Source: Caldilineaceae bacterium (GTDB lineage: Bacteria > Chloroflexota > Anaerolineae > Caldilineales > Caldilineaceae). Taken from it: a DNA stretch of 64,000 nt. Numbering within the stretch: the first letter of the stretch is position 1; the number at the start of each line of letters is the position of its first letter. The stretch lies in NCBI GenBank assembly GCA_022823185.1, contig JAJDXQ010000002.1, forward strand, positions 1-64,000, read 5' to 3'. The notes below the pieces were generated by a model that worked only from the letters and a program-made list of their open reading frames with translations, had not been told where the DNA came from and ran no database searches. Made by a program: the position numbers and the translations under genes. Below, one piece after another: positions 41,816 to 53,435 of this stretch.

Positions 41816-42718
41816 TCAGTTGGACTCTCCGGCATAGTAGACCCAGCGGGCCGAGCTGCGGAAGATGAGCAGGGTGAAAGCAAGAATGATGATGAACAGT
41901 ATCCAGGCCTGAGCCGAGGCATACCCCATCTTGAAAAACTGGAAGGCGTTGCGATAGAGATAAAGGCTGAAGAACTCGGTCGACTCGTTGGGCCCGCCCT
42001 GCGTGAGCAGCCAGCCCAGGGTGAAGTATTGGAACATGCCGATCATGCCGGTCAGCATCACGAACAGGATCGCCGGGGTGCAGATGGGAATGGTCACGTG
42101 CCAGAAGCGCTGCAGAGGGTTGGCGCCGTCGACTTCGGCCGCGTCCATCAACGAGCGGGGAACGTCCTGCAACGCGGCGAGAAAGATGATGATGGCGGTG
42201 CCCTGCGCCCACACGTGAATCAGAATCAGGGATGGTTTGGCCAGCTCGACCGAAGAGATGAAGGGGATAACGGCCAGTCCCCAACTCTTGATGAACGAGT
42301 TGATTACGCCATAGTTGGTGTTGTAGACCCAGCGCCACACTTCTGCCGATGCCACCGCCGGCACCAGCACCGGCAAGAAAAAGATGGTGCGAAAAAGCGG
42401 ACGAAACTGCATCTCGCGGTTGAGCAGGCTCGCAAGCAGGAAAGCGACCACCAGCCCAGCCGGTACGCCAATCACCACCAGGTAAACCGTGTTGCCGATC
42501 ACGGTTCGGAAGGTCTCGTCCTTGGTGAAGAGTTCGACGTAGTTTTCCAGGCCGATGAAACGGGCCGGACGCAGCACATCGTAGCGGGTCAGGCTGAAAT
42601 AGGCAGAGGCCGCGATCGGGTATAGTACGAATCCACCAAAGCCCACAATCCAGGGCGAGATGAAGGCCAGCCCCTTCAACAGGCTGCGGATCTGGGCGGG
42701 AGTCCAACGCTGTGACAT
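41816..42718 (-). CDS. Carbohydrate ABC importer, permease (MalF/UgpA type), cassette 3
   Basis: A 300-residue permease with six helices. EAA loop: MDAAEVDGANPLQRFWHVTIP (near 205-225). The start is put at ATG 42718 (MSQRWTPAQ) because upstream candidates at 42733 and 42757 fall in a very strong hairpin. There is no clear ribosome site, so the start is uncertain. It follows the binding-protein gene with a 75-base spacer. Confidence 0.88.
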   Translation of the reverse strand: MSQRWTPAQIRSLLKGLAFISPWIVGFGGFVLYPIAASAYFSLTRYDVLRPARFIGLENYVELFTKDETFRTVIGNTVYLVVIGVPAGLVVAFLLASLLNREMQFRPLFRTIFFLPVLVPAVASAEVWRWVYNTNYGVINSFIKSWGLAVIPFISSVELAKPSLILIHVWAQGTAIIIFLAALQDVPRSLMDAAEVDGANPLQRFWHVTIPICTPAILFVMLTGMIGMFQYFTLGWLLTQGGPNESTEFFSLYLYRNAFQFFKMGYASAQAWILFIIILAFTLLIFRSSARWVYYAGESN

Positions 42719-42733
42719 GTTTATGGTCCGCAT

Positions 42734-42775
42734 TCGGTGGCCGGCGGTCTTTATCATACAACCGCCGGCCACCGA
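42734..42775 (-). promoter_or_regulatory. Very strong hairpin between binding protein and permease, cassette 3
   Basis: TCGGTGGCCGGCGGT (42734-42748) pairs perfectly with ACCGCCGGCCACCGA (42761-42775), 15 bp with a 12-base loop. It begins 19 bases after the stop of the binding-protein gene and ends 16 bases before the permease start. It should protect the upstream message from 3' exonucleases or slow polymerase, favouring high levels of binding protein. No U-run follows, so it is not a full terminator. Confidence 0.65.
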
Positions 42776-42793
42776 TATGGTTCCTCGCTCCAA

Positions 42794-44191
42794 CTATCCT
42801 ACTAACTCAGGGAACTGCTTCAGCATCTCTTCCGTGCAGGCCGCCTGCATATCCGCAGCTGCCTGTTCGGCATCCTTGTCGCCGAAGATGACCGACTCGT
42901 AGGCACGTGAACGCTGCTGGTTGACGAAGCCCTGAATGGGGATGACCGGGCAGGCCCACAGCTCATCGGCCTCGTTGACCGAGCGCAGGAACCAGTCCAG
43001 GTTTTCGTAACGCTGGTACTTGGGCAGGTCGGGGTCGTAGAGAGCCTTGCGGCCGCCCAGCCAGCCGGTATTGTCGAAAATGACGCCCTGGGCCTTCTCC
43101 TCCGAGCAGAACTCGATGAACTCGAATGCGGCGTCGACTTCGGTGACGCCGTTGGGAATGTACATCGGGTGGCCGCCGACATTCTGGAAAGTGATTTCGC
43201 TGCGGGCCTCCGACACCGGGACCCATCCGACGCCGAACTCCTTGTCGGGGGCCGAGTGGAACAGTTCGCCGGGCGCGTAGTAGCCGGTAACAATCATCGC
43301 CTGGACGCCGCTCGGGAAGGACGAAGAGGGGCTCTGCGTCCAGCCGCCGAAACTGGAACGGAACGACTCCATCTGCTGCACGCCAACATGGTCGGTGAAG
43401 CGCTTGATCGTCTGCAGCGCGCTGACGAAGAGTTCGTTGTCGTAGTTGAACGTGCTGGTCTCGTCGTCCCACATGTCAAGGCCGTAGGTGAGGGCCCAGA
43501 ACTGCGGAATGTTGGTGGCCGGGCCGTTGCCCGCGGTGGCGTCGCGCGGATCGAAGCCGACGATTTCCACGTTGCCGGCGTCGTCGAATTTCGTCAGTTC
43601 AACGTGCCACTCGAACATCTCATCCCATGTGCGCGGCAGGTTCGCGGGGTCAAGACCGGCCTCGTCAATAATCGCCTTGTTGTACATGAGGCCGTAGCGG
43701 GGGCCCGCCTCAAAGCCGGGAATGCCGTAGGTGGCGCCCTGCCACTGCATTGATTCGAGCAGGCCGGGAACAAAGTCGTCACGGCCGATTACCTCGCTGT
43801 TATCGATGCGGTCGTCGAGCGCCATCACCGCGCCGCGCGAATAGAGCTCGGCATACTGGACACAGCAGACGCCGACGTCGGGCGGTGTGCCGCCGGCGAT
43901 CGCGGCGAGAAGCTTGTCGTTCATTTCGGTGACGTGGAGGCGCTCGACCTTGACGTTGCGGTCCTCCTCGTTAAAGGCCGCCGCGACGCCTTCCATGGCC
44001 GCCATGCCGGTGGTGCCGCCCCACTGGTGCCACCAGGAGATCGTGATAACCTCTTCGGCTGCCATCTCCGCCTCTTCGGGGGCCGCCGCCGGGGCCGCAG
44101 GCGCAGCGCACGCCGCAATGGCCGCGCCGCCGATGCCGACCGCGCCCCACTGCAGGAAGCGGCGCCGGCTGAGTGTCGTATTGTGAGTCAT
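42794..44191 (-). CDS. Extracellular sugar-binding lipoprotein, cassette 3
   Basis: A 465-residue family-1 binding protein. Tat motif SRRRFLQWG, hydrophobic stretch GAVGIGGAAIA, lipobox IAAC, then Ala/Pro/Glu linker. The mature part starts ITISWWHQWGG, common to this family. The start is ATG 44191 with AAAGGAG upstream. First gene of importer 3, followed by two permeases; no ATPase and no regulator lie next to it. Confidence 0.93.
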   Translation of the reverse strand: MTHNTTLSRRRFLQWGAVGIGGAAIAACAAPAAPAAAPEEAEMAAEEVITISWWHQWGGTTGMAAMEGVAAAFNEEDRNVKVERLHVTEMNDKLLAAIAGGTPPDVGVCCVQYAELYSRGAVMALDDRIDNSEVIGRDDFVPGLLESMQWQGATYGIPGFEAGPRYGLMYNKAIIDEAGLDPANLPRTWDEMFEWHVELTKFDDAGNVEIVGFDPRDATAGNGPATNIPQFWALTYGLDMWDDETSTFNYDNELFVSALQTIKRFTDHVGVQQMESFRSSFGGWTQSPSSSFPSGVQAMIVTGYYAPGELFHSAPDKEFGVGWVPVSEARSEITFQNVGGHPMYIPNGVTEVDAAFEFIEFCSEEKAQGVIFDNTGWLGGRKALYDPDLPKYQRYENLDWFLRSVNEADELWACPVIPIQGFVNQQRSRAYESVIFGDKDAEQAAADMQAACTEEMLKQFPELVG

Positions 44192-44592
44192 GGAATTCTC
44201 GCTCCTTTCCGTCTGGAGTATAGTAGGAATGGTATGCGTATATTACTGTCGTCGCGGGGGACTGAAGCCAACACCGTTGGTCAGGCGGATTCTAACGGAT
44301 TCAGGAGTATCGCGCAACTTTTTCTCCCCGCGCGTCCTTCCCCCCGCACCGGATGCCAAACTGCCGGAAATCGCCGTCTCCCCACTTTGGACGAAGGAAC
44401 GCCCATCCGAATTCGACCTTTCCCTCCCGGAATCCGCCTATCCCCGACCCGCACTATTCCTGAATCGTGCAGCGCCTGCTCAACGGTTCGGGCTCGCAAC
44501 CCGGATTTCTCAGCCAGTTGCCTGTCATTCGGACTGCCGCTACCATTCACAGGTCCAACCAGATTGCGCCGCAGACCGTGAGGCATCCCGAC
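44192..44592. other. Intergenic stretch between divergent genes
   Basis: About 400 bases. A TATACT at 44217-44222 and nearby AT-rich sequence on the minus strand probably belong to the importer 3 promoter, but no convincing -35 was seen. Nothing else is recognised. Confidence 0.35.
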
Positions 44593-45201
44593 ATGGCCAG
44601 AACCAGTACGAGTTTCGATCCCCATCCGGTCACGCTGACCGGCAACATGGCGCGCCTGGAACCCATCGCGCCAGGCCACGCAGCCGACCTGTTCGCCGCG
44701 GGCGCGGAGGAGTTGATATGGCGCTACGCGGCCCGTCCCGCTCTTAAAAGTGTTGCTGACGCTGAGGACTGGATCAAGGCATGCCTGCAGGAGGGGGCCG
44801 ACGGCGCCCGCGTCACATTTGCCGTGATCCACCTGGAGACCGGCAGGGCAGTGGGTTCAACCGCCTACATCGACATCGTCCGCGAGCACCGTACGCTGGA
44901 AATCGGCATGACATGGTATGGGACCGCCTGGCAGCGGACCGGCGTGAACACCGAGTGCAAATACCTGCTGCTGCGCCACGCTTTCGAGGACCTGGCCGCG
45001 CGCCGCGTCTCCCTCAAGGCGGACAGCCGCAACGTACGCTCGCGGCGGGCGATTCTGCGCTTGGGCGCAGTGGAGGAAGGCACCCTCCGCAACCACCGCA
45101 TCGCCCGCGACGGCGCAGACCGCCACACCGTCTACTTCAGCGTCATCGAAAGCGAGTGGCCCGCCGTGAAAAAACGCCTGCAAGGCCTGATGCGGAGGTG
45201 A
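44593..45201 (+). CDS. GNAT family N-acetyltransferase (RimJ/RimL-like)
   Basis: A 202-residue acetyltransferase. The fold is seen in VTLTGNMARLEPIAPGHAAD, FAVIHLETGRAVGSTAYIDI, LEIGMTWYGTAWQRTGVNTE (acetyl-CoA-binding loop), and the helix SLKADSRNVRSRRAILRLGA. The type resembles RimJ/RimL protein N-acetyltransferases that modify N-terminal or small-molecule amines. The start is ATG 44593; upstream in-frame codons lack a ribosome site. It stands alone. Confidence 0.85.
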   Translation: MARTSTSFDPHPVTLTGNMARLEPIAPGHAADLFAAGAEELIWRYAARPALKSVADAEDWIKACLQEGADGARVTFAVIHLETGRAVGSTAYIDIVREHRTLEIGMTWYGTAWQRTGVNTECKYLLLRHAFEDLAARRVSLKADSRNVRSRRAILRLGAVEEGTLRNHRIARDGADRHTVYFSVIESEWPAVKKRLQGLMRR

Positions 45202-45403
45202 ACGCCTTTCCCGCGCCCGTGAGTGAAGCACAAGATTTCCGCTGGCGCTGCAGGCTGTTGTTAGACCTTTCGAAAGAAGCACCGTTCGTTCGACTTGGGC
45301 TTCAGAGAGAGTGATCGCTGCGGTGTTTGGCGCTACCCTTCAATAGTCAATTCTCGATGTCTATATTTGAACAGAAAAGCCGCTTGTTGCGAATAGATTG
45401 ATC

Positions 45404-46528
45404 TCAAAACAGACGGCGTCCTTCTACAATATTGAGTAGGTCGACGAATGCTATGGTGGCCGGTTGGCGACCCCTTGACTTCACGATTTCCTTCAGCAAC
45501 CCTCGATCTCTGAGGACGCGCAGGATATGTCTTGCAGAAGGTTCGGGGATATCTGAATTTTTCACAAAATCTGTTGTCTGAAATATCGGTCTGGCGAAAA
45601 TCCAGTCAAGTATCTTACCACTGTACTGAGAGTGCGTCGCCTCAACAATCTGTTCTTTTCGGTCATCGTACAGCGCCAGAAGTTCGTGAACCTTCTCCTG
45701 ATATGCACGCGCTTGCTCCGTCACGGCGTTCAGGAAAAAGACGCACCACCCGGTCCAATCACCATCGCGCGACACCGCTAGCAAACCATCGTAGTACTCC
45801 TCACGGTGACTCTCAAGATATTCGCTGATATAGAAGCTCGGGGAAGACAGGAGCTGCTTTGTAAACATGAAAAGAGGAACGATCAACCGCCCCATCCGTC
45901 CGTTGCCGTCCAGGAAAGGATGGATGGCTTCGAATTCTGCATGGACGATGGCAAGTTGAACAAGCGTATCCAGCGGCTCTTCGTGCAAATAGGACTCCAG
46001 CATATCCATCGCGGAGTTCAACTCTTCGACTGGGCAGGGGATATACCGAGCCGTCTCCAACGTCGAGCCCGGCGGCCCAATCCAACAGGTGTCGGGCAGG
46101 CGGCGATAGTTGCCGGGCGCTTTGTTATATCCCCGGACGCCCTGCATCAGAATCTCATGTGAAGCTCGGACCAATCTCTGTGACAGGGGGATTTCCTTCA
46201 ACATGTCGATTGCGGCATCGAGGGCGAGTCGATAATTGAGAACCTCACGAACGTCGGCTTTTGCCTGTGCGCTCGCGTCCGACAGGTTTCCTTCCGCCTC
46301 GAAGGTCAGGAGTTCGGTCAGGGTCGTCTGTATGCCTTCTATGCGGCTGGAAAGGACAGCTTCTTGCGAGGCAAGAGGCGACAGAAGCACATTGGCATTG
46401 GGAAGCCCTTTCAACATCCCTTCATAGCCGGCTACGGCGGCATGGGCCGGCCCGATCAGCGGCGCCAACCTCTGCCAGTCCAGATCTTGTGGTGGAAACC
46501 GTCCTGAGTGGTAGCGTACCGGGGTCAT
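45404..46528 (-). CDS. Fic family protein (AMP transferase), second copy
   Basis: A 374-residue Fic protein with the same plan as the one at 27241-28416 but low similarity outside motifs. The inhibitory motif is S60-x3-E64-G65 (SSRIEG); the active-site loop is HPFLDGNGRMGR (203-214). The last 60 residues (PSARHILRVLRDRGLLKEIV) are a winged helix. Thus again a self-inhibited AMP transferase with a DNA-binding tail. The start is ATG 46528; the ribosome site is weak. A TAGGT-TT-ACCTA palindrome lies 14 bases upstream. Confidence 0.92.
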   Translation of the reverse strand: MTPVRYHSGRFPPQDLDWQRLAPLIGPAHAAVAGYEGMLKGLPNANVLLSPLASQEAVLSSRIEGIQTTLTELLTFEAEGNLSDASAQAKADVREVLNYRLALDAAIDMLKEIPLSQRLVRASHEILMQGVRGYNKAPGNYRRLPDTCWIGPPGSTLETARYIPCPVEELNSAMDMLESYLHEEPLDTLVQLAIVHAEFEAIHPFLDGNGRMGRLIVPLFMFTKQLLSSPSFYISEYLESHREEYYDGLLAVSRDGDWTGWCVFFLNAVTEQARAYQEKVHELLALYDDRKEQIVEATHSQYSGKILDWIFARPIFQTTDFVKNSDIPEPSARHILRVLRDRGLLKEIVKSRGRQPATIAFVDLLNIVEGRRLF

Positions 46529-46541
46529 GGAGTGAGAAGTA

Positions 46542-46553
46542 TAGGTTTACCTA
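46542..46553 (-). promoter_or_regulatory. Palindromic operator upstream of the second fic gene
   Basis: TAGGT-TT-ACCTA is a 5-bp inverted repeat with a two-base centre. On the minus strand it runs directly into TATACT, a -10 box, so binding would block transcription. The sequence differs from the CTATTAAC elements of the first fic gene, so each would recognise its own site if both are autoregulated. Confidence 0.45.
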
Positions 46554-46937
46554 AATCCAAAATTCTACTTGACTTTACATCAAGTCTGACGACAGAACAA
46601 CGCAGAGCCGGTGTGTTCGATCTCTTATATTTCACATTCGCGTTTGAGTTCGACCAAAGAGGCACCTCCGGCCAATGCTCTGTAATCCAACCTCAATGTT
46701 GGAGTTCATTTTCTCCTTTTCGTGGTCCAGTCATTGGGGCCAACCGTACGTGTAGGTCGTATGGCAACACAGTGGCTCGAACGCGGCTCCCCTGCGGCTG
46801 TAGCCAGCCGGATTCCCAATTCCCGCCCTTTTGCCGCCCTATTGCCTCCCTCCCAGCCAATATGAACGCAAGCCCCCCTGTGCTAGAATGCCCTTTGCCG
46901 CGTCCGACATGGATACCCGCCCACACCGAGGATTGTC
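46554..46937. other. Intergenic stretch between divergent genes
   Basis: About 380 bases between the second fic gene and the GTPase gene. The first 150 are AT-rich. No gene or strong promoter was identified. Confidence 0.4.
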
Positions 46938-48734
46938 GTGCAGCAGGTACTGACCGCTGAGCAGGGCCGAATCTTACAGGAAGAGCGCCAACTCCTGGGG
47001 GACCTGCAGGTCGCCCTCGCCCGCCTCGACGCGCCCGACACCGACCTGGGGCTGATCCGCAACGCGCTCGCCCAGCTGGAAGAGCTCTTCCTCATGGTCG
47101 TCGTGGGCGAGTTCAACGCCGGCAAGAGCGCCGTCATCAACGCGCTCCTCGGCGGTGAATACCTGGCCGAAGGCGTCGTGCCCACCACCAGCGAACTCGT
47201 CCTCATCCGCCACAGCGACGCCCCGGAACAGCCCGGCGCCGACGGCCCCATGGCCGTGCGCCGCCTGCCCGTTCCCTGGCTCCAGGAAGTCAACCTGGTC
47301 GATACGCCCGGCACCAACGCCGTCATCCGCCAGCACCAGGAGTTGACCGAACACTTCGTGCCCCGCAGCGACCTCGTCCTCTTCGTCACCAGCGCGGACC
47401 GGCCATTCAGCGAATCGGAGCGCGCCTTCCTCCAGCAGATCCGGGACTGGGGCAAAAAGATCGTGATCGTGGTCAACAAAATCGAGCTGCTGACCACCGC
47501 AGAGGAGCAACAAGAGGTGCTCGAATTCGTCCGTCAGAACGCTCGCGAGCTCCTCGGCGTTGCGCCGGCGCTTTTCGCCGTCAGCGCCCGCCTCGCACTG
47601 GAAGCAAAGAAATCCGGAGAGAATAACAAGCGGACCGAAGAGTCGAGACCATCCTCCCGCCCCACCCTCTGGCAGCGCAGCCGGTTCGGCCCGCTGGAAC
47701 AGTATATCCTCGACTTCCTCGACGCCGGCGAGCGCGTGCGCCTGCAGCTCTCCAACCCAATCGGCATCGCCTCCGCCCTGATCGCCAACTACCAGGATGT
47801 GATCGGACAGCGCCAAGCCCTGCTCAAGGGTGACTTCCAGGCCCTGGACGCCATCGACCAGCAGCTGGCCGCCTACCAGACTGACATGCGGCGCGACTTC
47901 CGCTATCAGAGCGACCGCGTCGACAATGTCCTCTACGAAATGGCGGAGCGCGGCGACCGCTTTTTCGATGAAAACCTGCGCATCACCCGCATCGTCGAGC
48001 TCGTCAACAGCGAACGCCTGCGCGGCGAGTTCGAGCGCCGCGTTCTGGCCGACAGCAGCCGCGCCGTCGAACGGCACGTGGACGAGCTGATCGACTGGCT
48101 GATCGAACGCGACTACCGCCAGTGGCAGGCAGTGATGGAGTTCATCGAACGCCGCTCCCTCCATCACACTGATCAGATGATCGGCCAGGTACGCGGAGAG
48201 TTCGATTTCAACCGCCAAAACCTTCTCAAGAGTATCGGCCGCAGCGCGCAGGAGGTCGTCGATTCCTACGACCGCGAGGCCGAAGCCCTCAAACTGGCCC
48301 GGGACGTGCAGCGCGCCATCATCCAGACGGCCGCGGTCGAGGCCGGCGCCATCGGCCTCGGCGCAATTCTCGTGGTTATCCTGAATACGACCTTTCTTGA
48401 TGTGACCGGCGTCCTCGGCGCCAGCGCGCTCGCCGCTCTCGGCCTCTACGTCCTCCCCTACCGAAGGCAGAAGGTCAAGACACAGCTACGCACGCGCATC
48501 GGCGACCTGCGCCGGCGGCTCGATGCCGCCATCTCCCAGCAGTTCGAATCCGAGCTGACCGCCAGCATTCAGCGCATCCGCGAGGCGGTGGCGCCCTATA
48601 CGCGCTTCGTGCGCGTGGAACGGGAAAAACTGGAAACGCTGGCGGCCGAGCTGCAGCGCGGCGAGGCCGAGTGGAATGAGCTGCGCCGCAACGTGGAAGA
48701 GCTGGCCGCCAACCACGCGCCCCTGCCGTCATGA
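46938..48734 (+). CDS. Dynamin-like GTPase
   Basis: A 598-residue bacterial dynamin-family protein. G motifs: G1 GEFNAGKS (57-64), G2 Thr in VPTTSE (about 83-84), G3 DTPG (122-125), G4 NKIE (180-183). Long helical regions (about 290-460) form the stalk; a hydrophobic hairpin (about 465-500, GAIGLGAILVVILN...) is the membrane paddle or anchor, and a last helical part follows. Bacterial dynamins shape or repair membranes. The start is GTG 46938 with GAGGA upstream. It overlaps the next gene by four bases (ATGA). Confidence 0.9.
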   Translation: MQQVLTAEQGRILQEERQLLGDLQVALARLDAPDTDLGLIRNALAQLEELFLMVVVGEFNAGKSAVINALLGGEYLAEGVVPTTSELVLIRHSDAPEQPGADGPMAVRRLPVPWLQEVNLVDTPGTNAVIRQHQELTEHFVPRSDLVLFVTSADRPFSESERAFLQQIRDWGKKIVIVVNKIELLTTAEEQQEVLEFVRQNARELLGVAPALFAVSARLALEAKKSGENNKRTEESRPSSRPTLWQRSRFGPLEQYILDFLDAGERVRLQLSNPIGIASALIANYQDVIGQRQALLKGDFQALDAIDQQLAAYQTDMRRDFRYQSDRVDNVLYEMAERGDRFFDENLRITRIVELVNSERLRGEFERRVLADSSRAVERHVDELIDWLIERDYRQWQAVMEFIERRSLHHTDQMIGQVRGEFDFNRQNLLKSIGRSAQEVVDSYDREAEALKLARDVQRAIIQTAAVEAGAIGLGAILVVILNTTFLDVTGVLGASALAALGLYVLPYRRQKVKTQLRTRIGDLRRRLDAAISQQFESELTASIQRIREAVAPYTRFVRVEREKLETLAAELQRGEAEWNELRRNVEELAANHAPLPS

Positions 48735-49267
48735 CGCATTCCATCTCCCTGCTTCCCCTGGACGCCGCGCTGCACGCCGACGCGCTGCAACGCGTATACG
48801 AACTGTCCCCCGCCTACTGGACGATGTATCACCTGGCGCAGGCGCCCGCCGGACAGTCCGCGCGCGATCTGGCCGCCATCGAAGAGGAGCCGGGCCGCAT
48901 GGGGCTGGGAATCGTCGCCGCCAATGAGCCGGGAAACGCTGACGCCGGCGCCCAACTGGTCGGGCTGATCGACCTGCGCCTTCACTGGCCCGACCCCGAA
49001 ACGGCCTATATCGGCATCCTCCTGGTGGCAGAGCCGTTTCAACGGCAGCGCGTCGGCTCCCATGCCTGGGCCTTGCTCGAGCCCTGGCTGGCCGCCGAGG
49101 GCGGCGTGAACGAAGTCAAGTTGGGCGTCGAACAGTTCAACCCCTGGGCGCTCAGCTTCTTCCAATCTCTTGGCTTCACCCTCACCGGCGAGGCCCAACG
49201 CATCCGGTCAGGCAAACGCCTGGTGCGTCTGCTCGCCATGGAAAAGACTCTCGCCGCCGGCGCCTGA
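48731..49267 (+). CDS. GNAT family N-acetyltransferase
   Basis: A 178-residue acetyltransferase. The acetyl-CoA-binding block is YIGILLVAEPFQRQRVGSHA (about 97-116), with the Q/RxxGxA pattern, followed by VNEVKLGVEQFNPWALSFFQ, the typical last strand and helix. The substrate is unknown. The start is ATG 48731, overlapping the GTPase stop in ATGA; the two are coupled. Confidence 0.85.
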   Translation: MTHSISLLPLDAALHADALQRVYELSPAYWTMYHLAQAPAGQSARDLAAIEEEPGRMGLGIVAANEPGNADAGAQLVGLIDLRLHWPDPETAYIGILLVAEPFQRQRVGSHAWALLEPWLAAEGGVNEVKLGVEQFNPWALSFFQSLGFTLTGEAQRIRSGKRLVRLLAMEKTLAAGA

Positions 49268-49315
49268 CAGCCACATGCCGCAACCGCCAATTCTGCAGTT
49301 TGAGCTGGAGTGACG

Positions 49316-50023
49316 ATGGAAACGAATGATCGCAGCGCCGCGGAGGCCCGTTCGGCGGAGGACACGATTCTGCGCGTGGCCGGCAAGCTGCGTGCGCTCA
49401 GCAACAGCGGCCTCCATTTTGCCGACAATCCGTACCAGGTCGAGACTTTCGAACAGATTTTGGCGCTAAGCGCCGAGCTGACAGCGCTGGTCGACGCGCG
49501 CACGCCGGCCGAGATTCAACGCCATTTCTTTGCTGATCAGCGCTACATATCGCCCTATACCGTGGTCGATACGGCTCCTTTCGACAGCGCCGGCCGCATT
49601 CTCCTGATCCAGCGGAAGGACAACGGGCGTTGGGCCCTGCCGGGCGGGTGGTGCGAAGTAAACGAGCTGCCGGCGGAGGGCGCCGTGCGGGAGGTGTGGG
49701 AAGAGACCGGCTGCCGGGTCGCTCTGAACGGATTTCTCGGCATATTCGACAACAACTATCACGGCGGCGGGGGCCTTCATCATCTCTACTGCCTGCTCTT
49801 CGCCGCCCGCCACATCGCAGGAACGCCAATCGTCACCCGGGAAACGCTGGACGCCGGCTGGTTCTCCTCTCAAGAGGTCCCGTGGGATGCCCTGCATCCT
49901 GCCCATCCCGCCCGCATCCGCTTCGCCTTCAAGTGGCGGCAGGACCCCTCCCTTCACCCTTTCTATGACCCGCCCCGCGGGCAGCCGCAGGCGACATGGC
50001 AGCACGACGCGCGCGAGGATTGA
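49316..50023 (+). CDS. Nudix hydrolase
   Basis: A 235-residue protein. The Nudix box (GX5EX7REUXEEXGU) is complete: GWCEVNELPAEGAVREVWEE at about 111-130, followed by TGC. An N-terminal helical region (about 15-70) is the NUDIX_N domain that precedes some Nudix enzymes. Members cleave nucleoside diphosphate derivatives such as ADP-ribose or NADH. The start is ATG 49316 with GGAG nine bases upstream; an in-frame GTG six bases earlier overlaps the ribosome site. Confidence 0.9.
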   Translation: METNDRSAAEARSAEDTILRVAGKLRALSNSGLHFADNPYQVETFEQILALSAELTALVDARTPAEIQRHFFADQRYISPYTVVDTAPFDSAGRILLIQRKDNGRWALPGGWCEVNELPAEGAVREVWEETGCRVALNGFLGIFDNNYHGGGGLHHLYCLLFAARHIAGTPIVTRETLDAGWFSSQEVPWDALHPAHPARIRFAFKWRQDPSLHPFYDPPRGQPQATWQHDARED

Positions 50024-50256
50024 GGGCGAAATCTCCCGCTGTGGACAGTTCGTAGATAGATCGTAGACATATTGTTCGGCGCCCCAATCAATGCCTTTTC
50101 GGAGGCGCAAAACTCGAAAAGCGGACAGGCTGCCCCGCATTCCAGTGTAATCGCCCAGCCTTTCGGGGGATTCCATCTCCAACTTGCCAGAAAAACAGAT
50201 CACACGACAGCTTTCTCAAGAGAGGGCCCATTTTGGTATCATATAGGACCCGTATG

Positions 50257-50306
50257 TGGACAGCTGCGGGCAGGGATGATATGATAGGTTCTGAGAACAT
50301 TTGTTC
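50257..50306 (+). promoter_or_regulatory. uvrA promoter with LexA (SOS) box
   Basis: TGGACA (50257-50262) and TATGAT (50280-50285) are 17 bases apart. GAACATTTGTTC (50295-50306) is a perfect GAAC-N4-GTTC palindrome, the LexA box of Gram-positive-type bacteria, placed over the transcription start (about 50292). LexA bound here would block the promoter, and DNA damage would relieve it. The remaining 50024-50256 shows no gene. Confidence 0.8.
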
Positions 50307-50398
50307 ACGAATTCCTGTTTGCCTGCGCTGGGCGCCGCAACCGGCAGCCCGTTTGCCAGGAATCAATGACAGGAAACAGAAAACAGTTCGGAGGCTGC

Positions 50399-53353
<2,955 letters not shown>

Positions 53354-53382
53354 AGGCCGCAGACAGGACCCGCCAATGCGCA

Positions 53383-53416
53383 CAGGACATCGGCAAATGC
53401 AGGACATCGGCAAATG
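53383..53416 (+). repeat. Exact 17-base tandem repeat
   Basis: CAGGACATCGGCAAATG occurs twice head to tail in the 82-base spacer between uvrA and the lipoprotein gene. No function is evident; the repeat leaves the spacer 17 bases longer and includes two ATG codons out of frame with the gene. Confidence 0.6.
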
Positions 53417-53435
53417 AAAGAATGGGGCAACGCGC

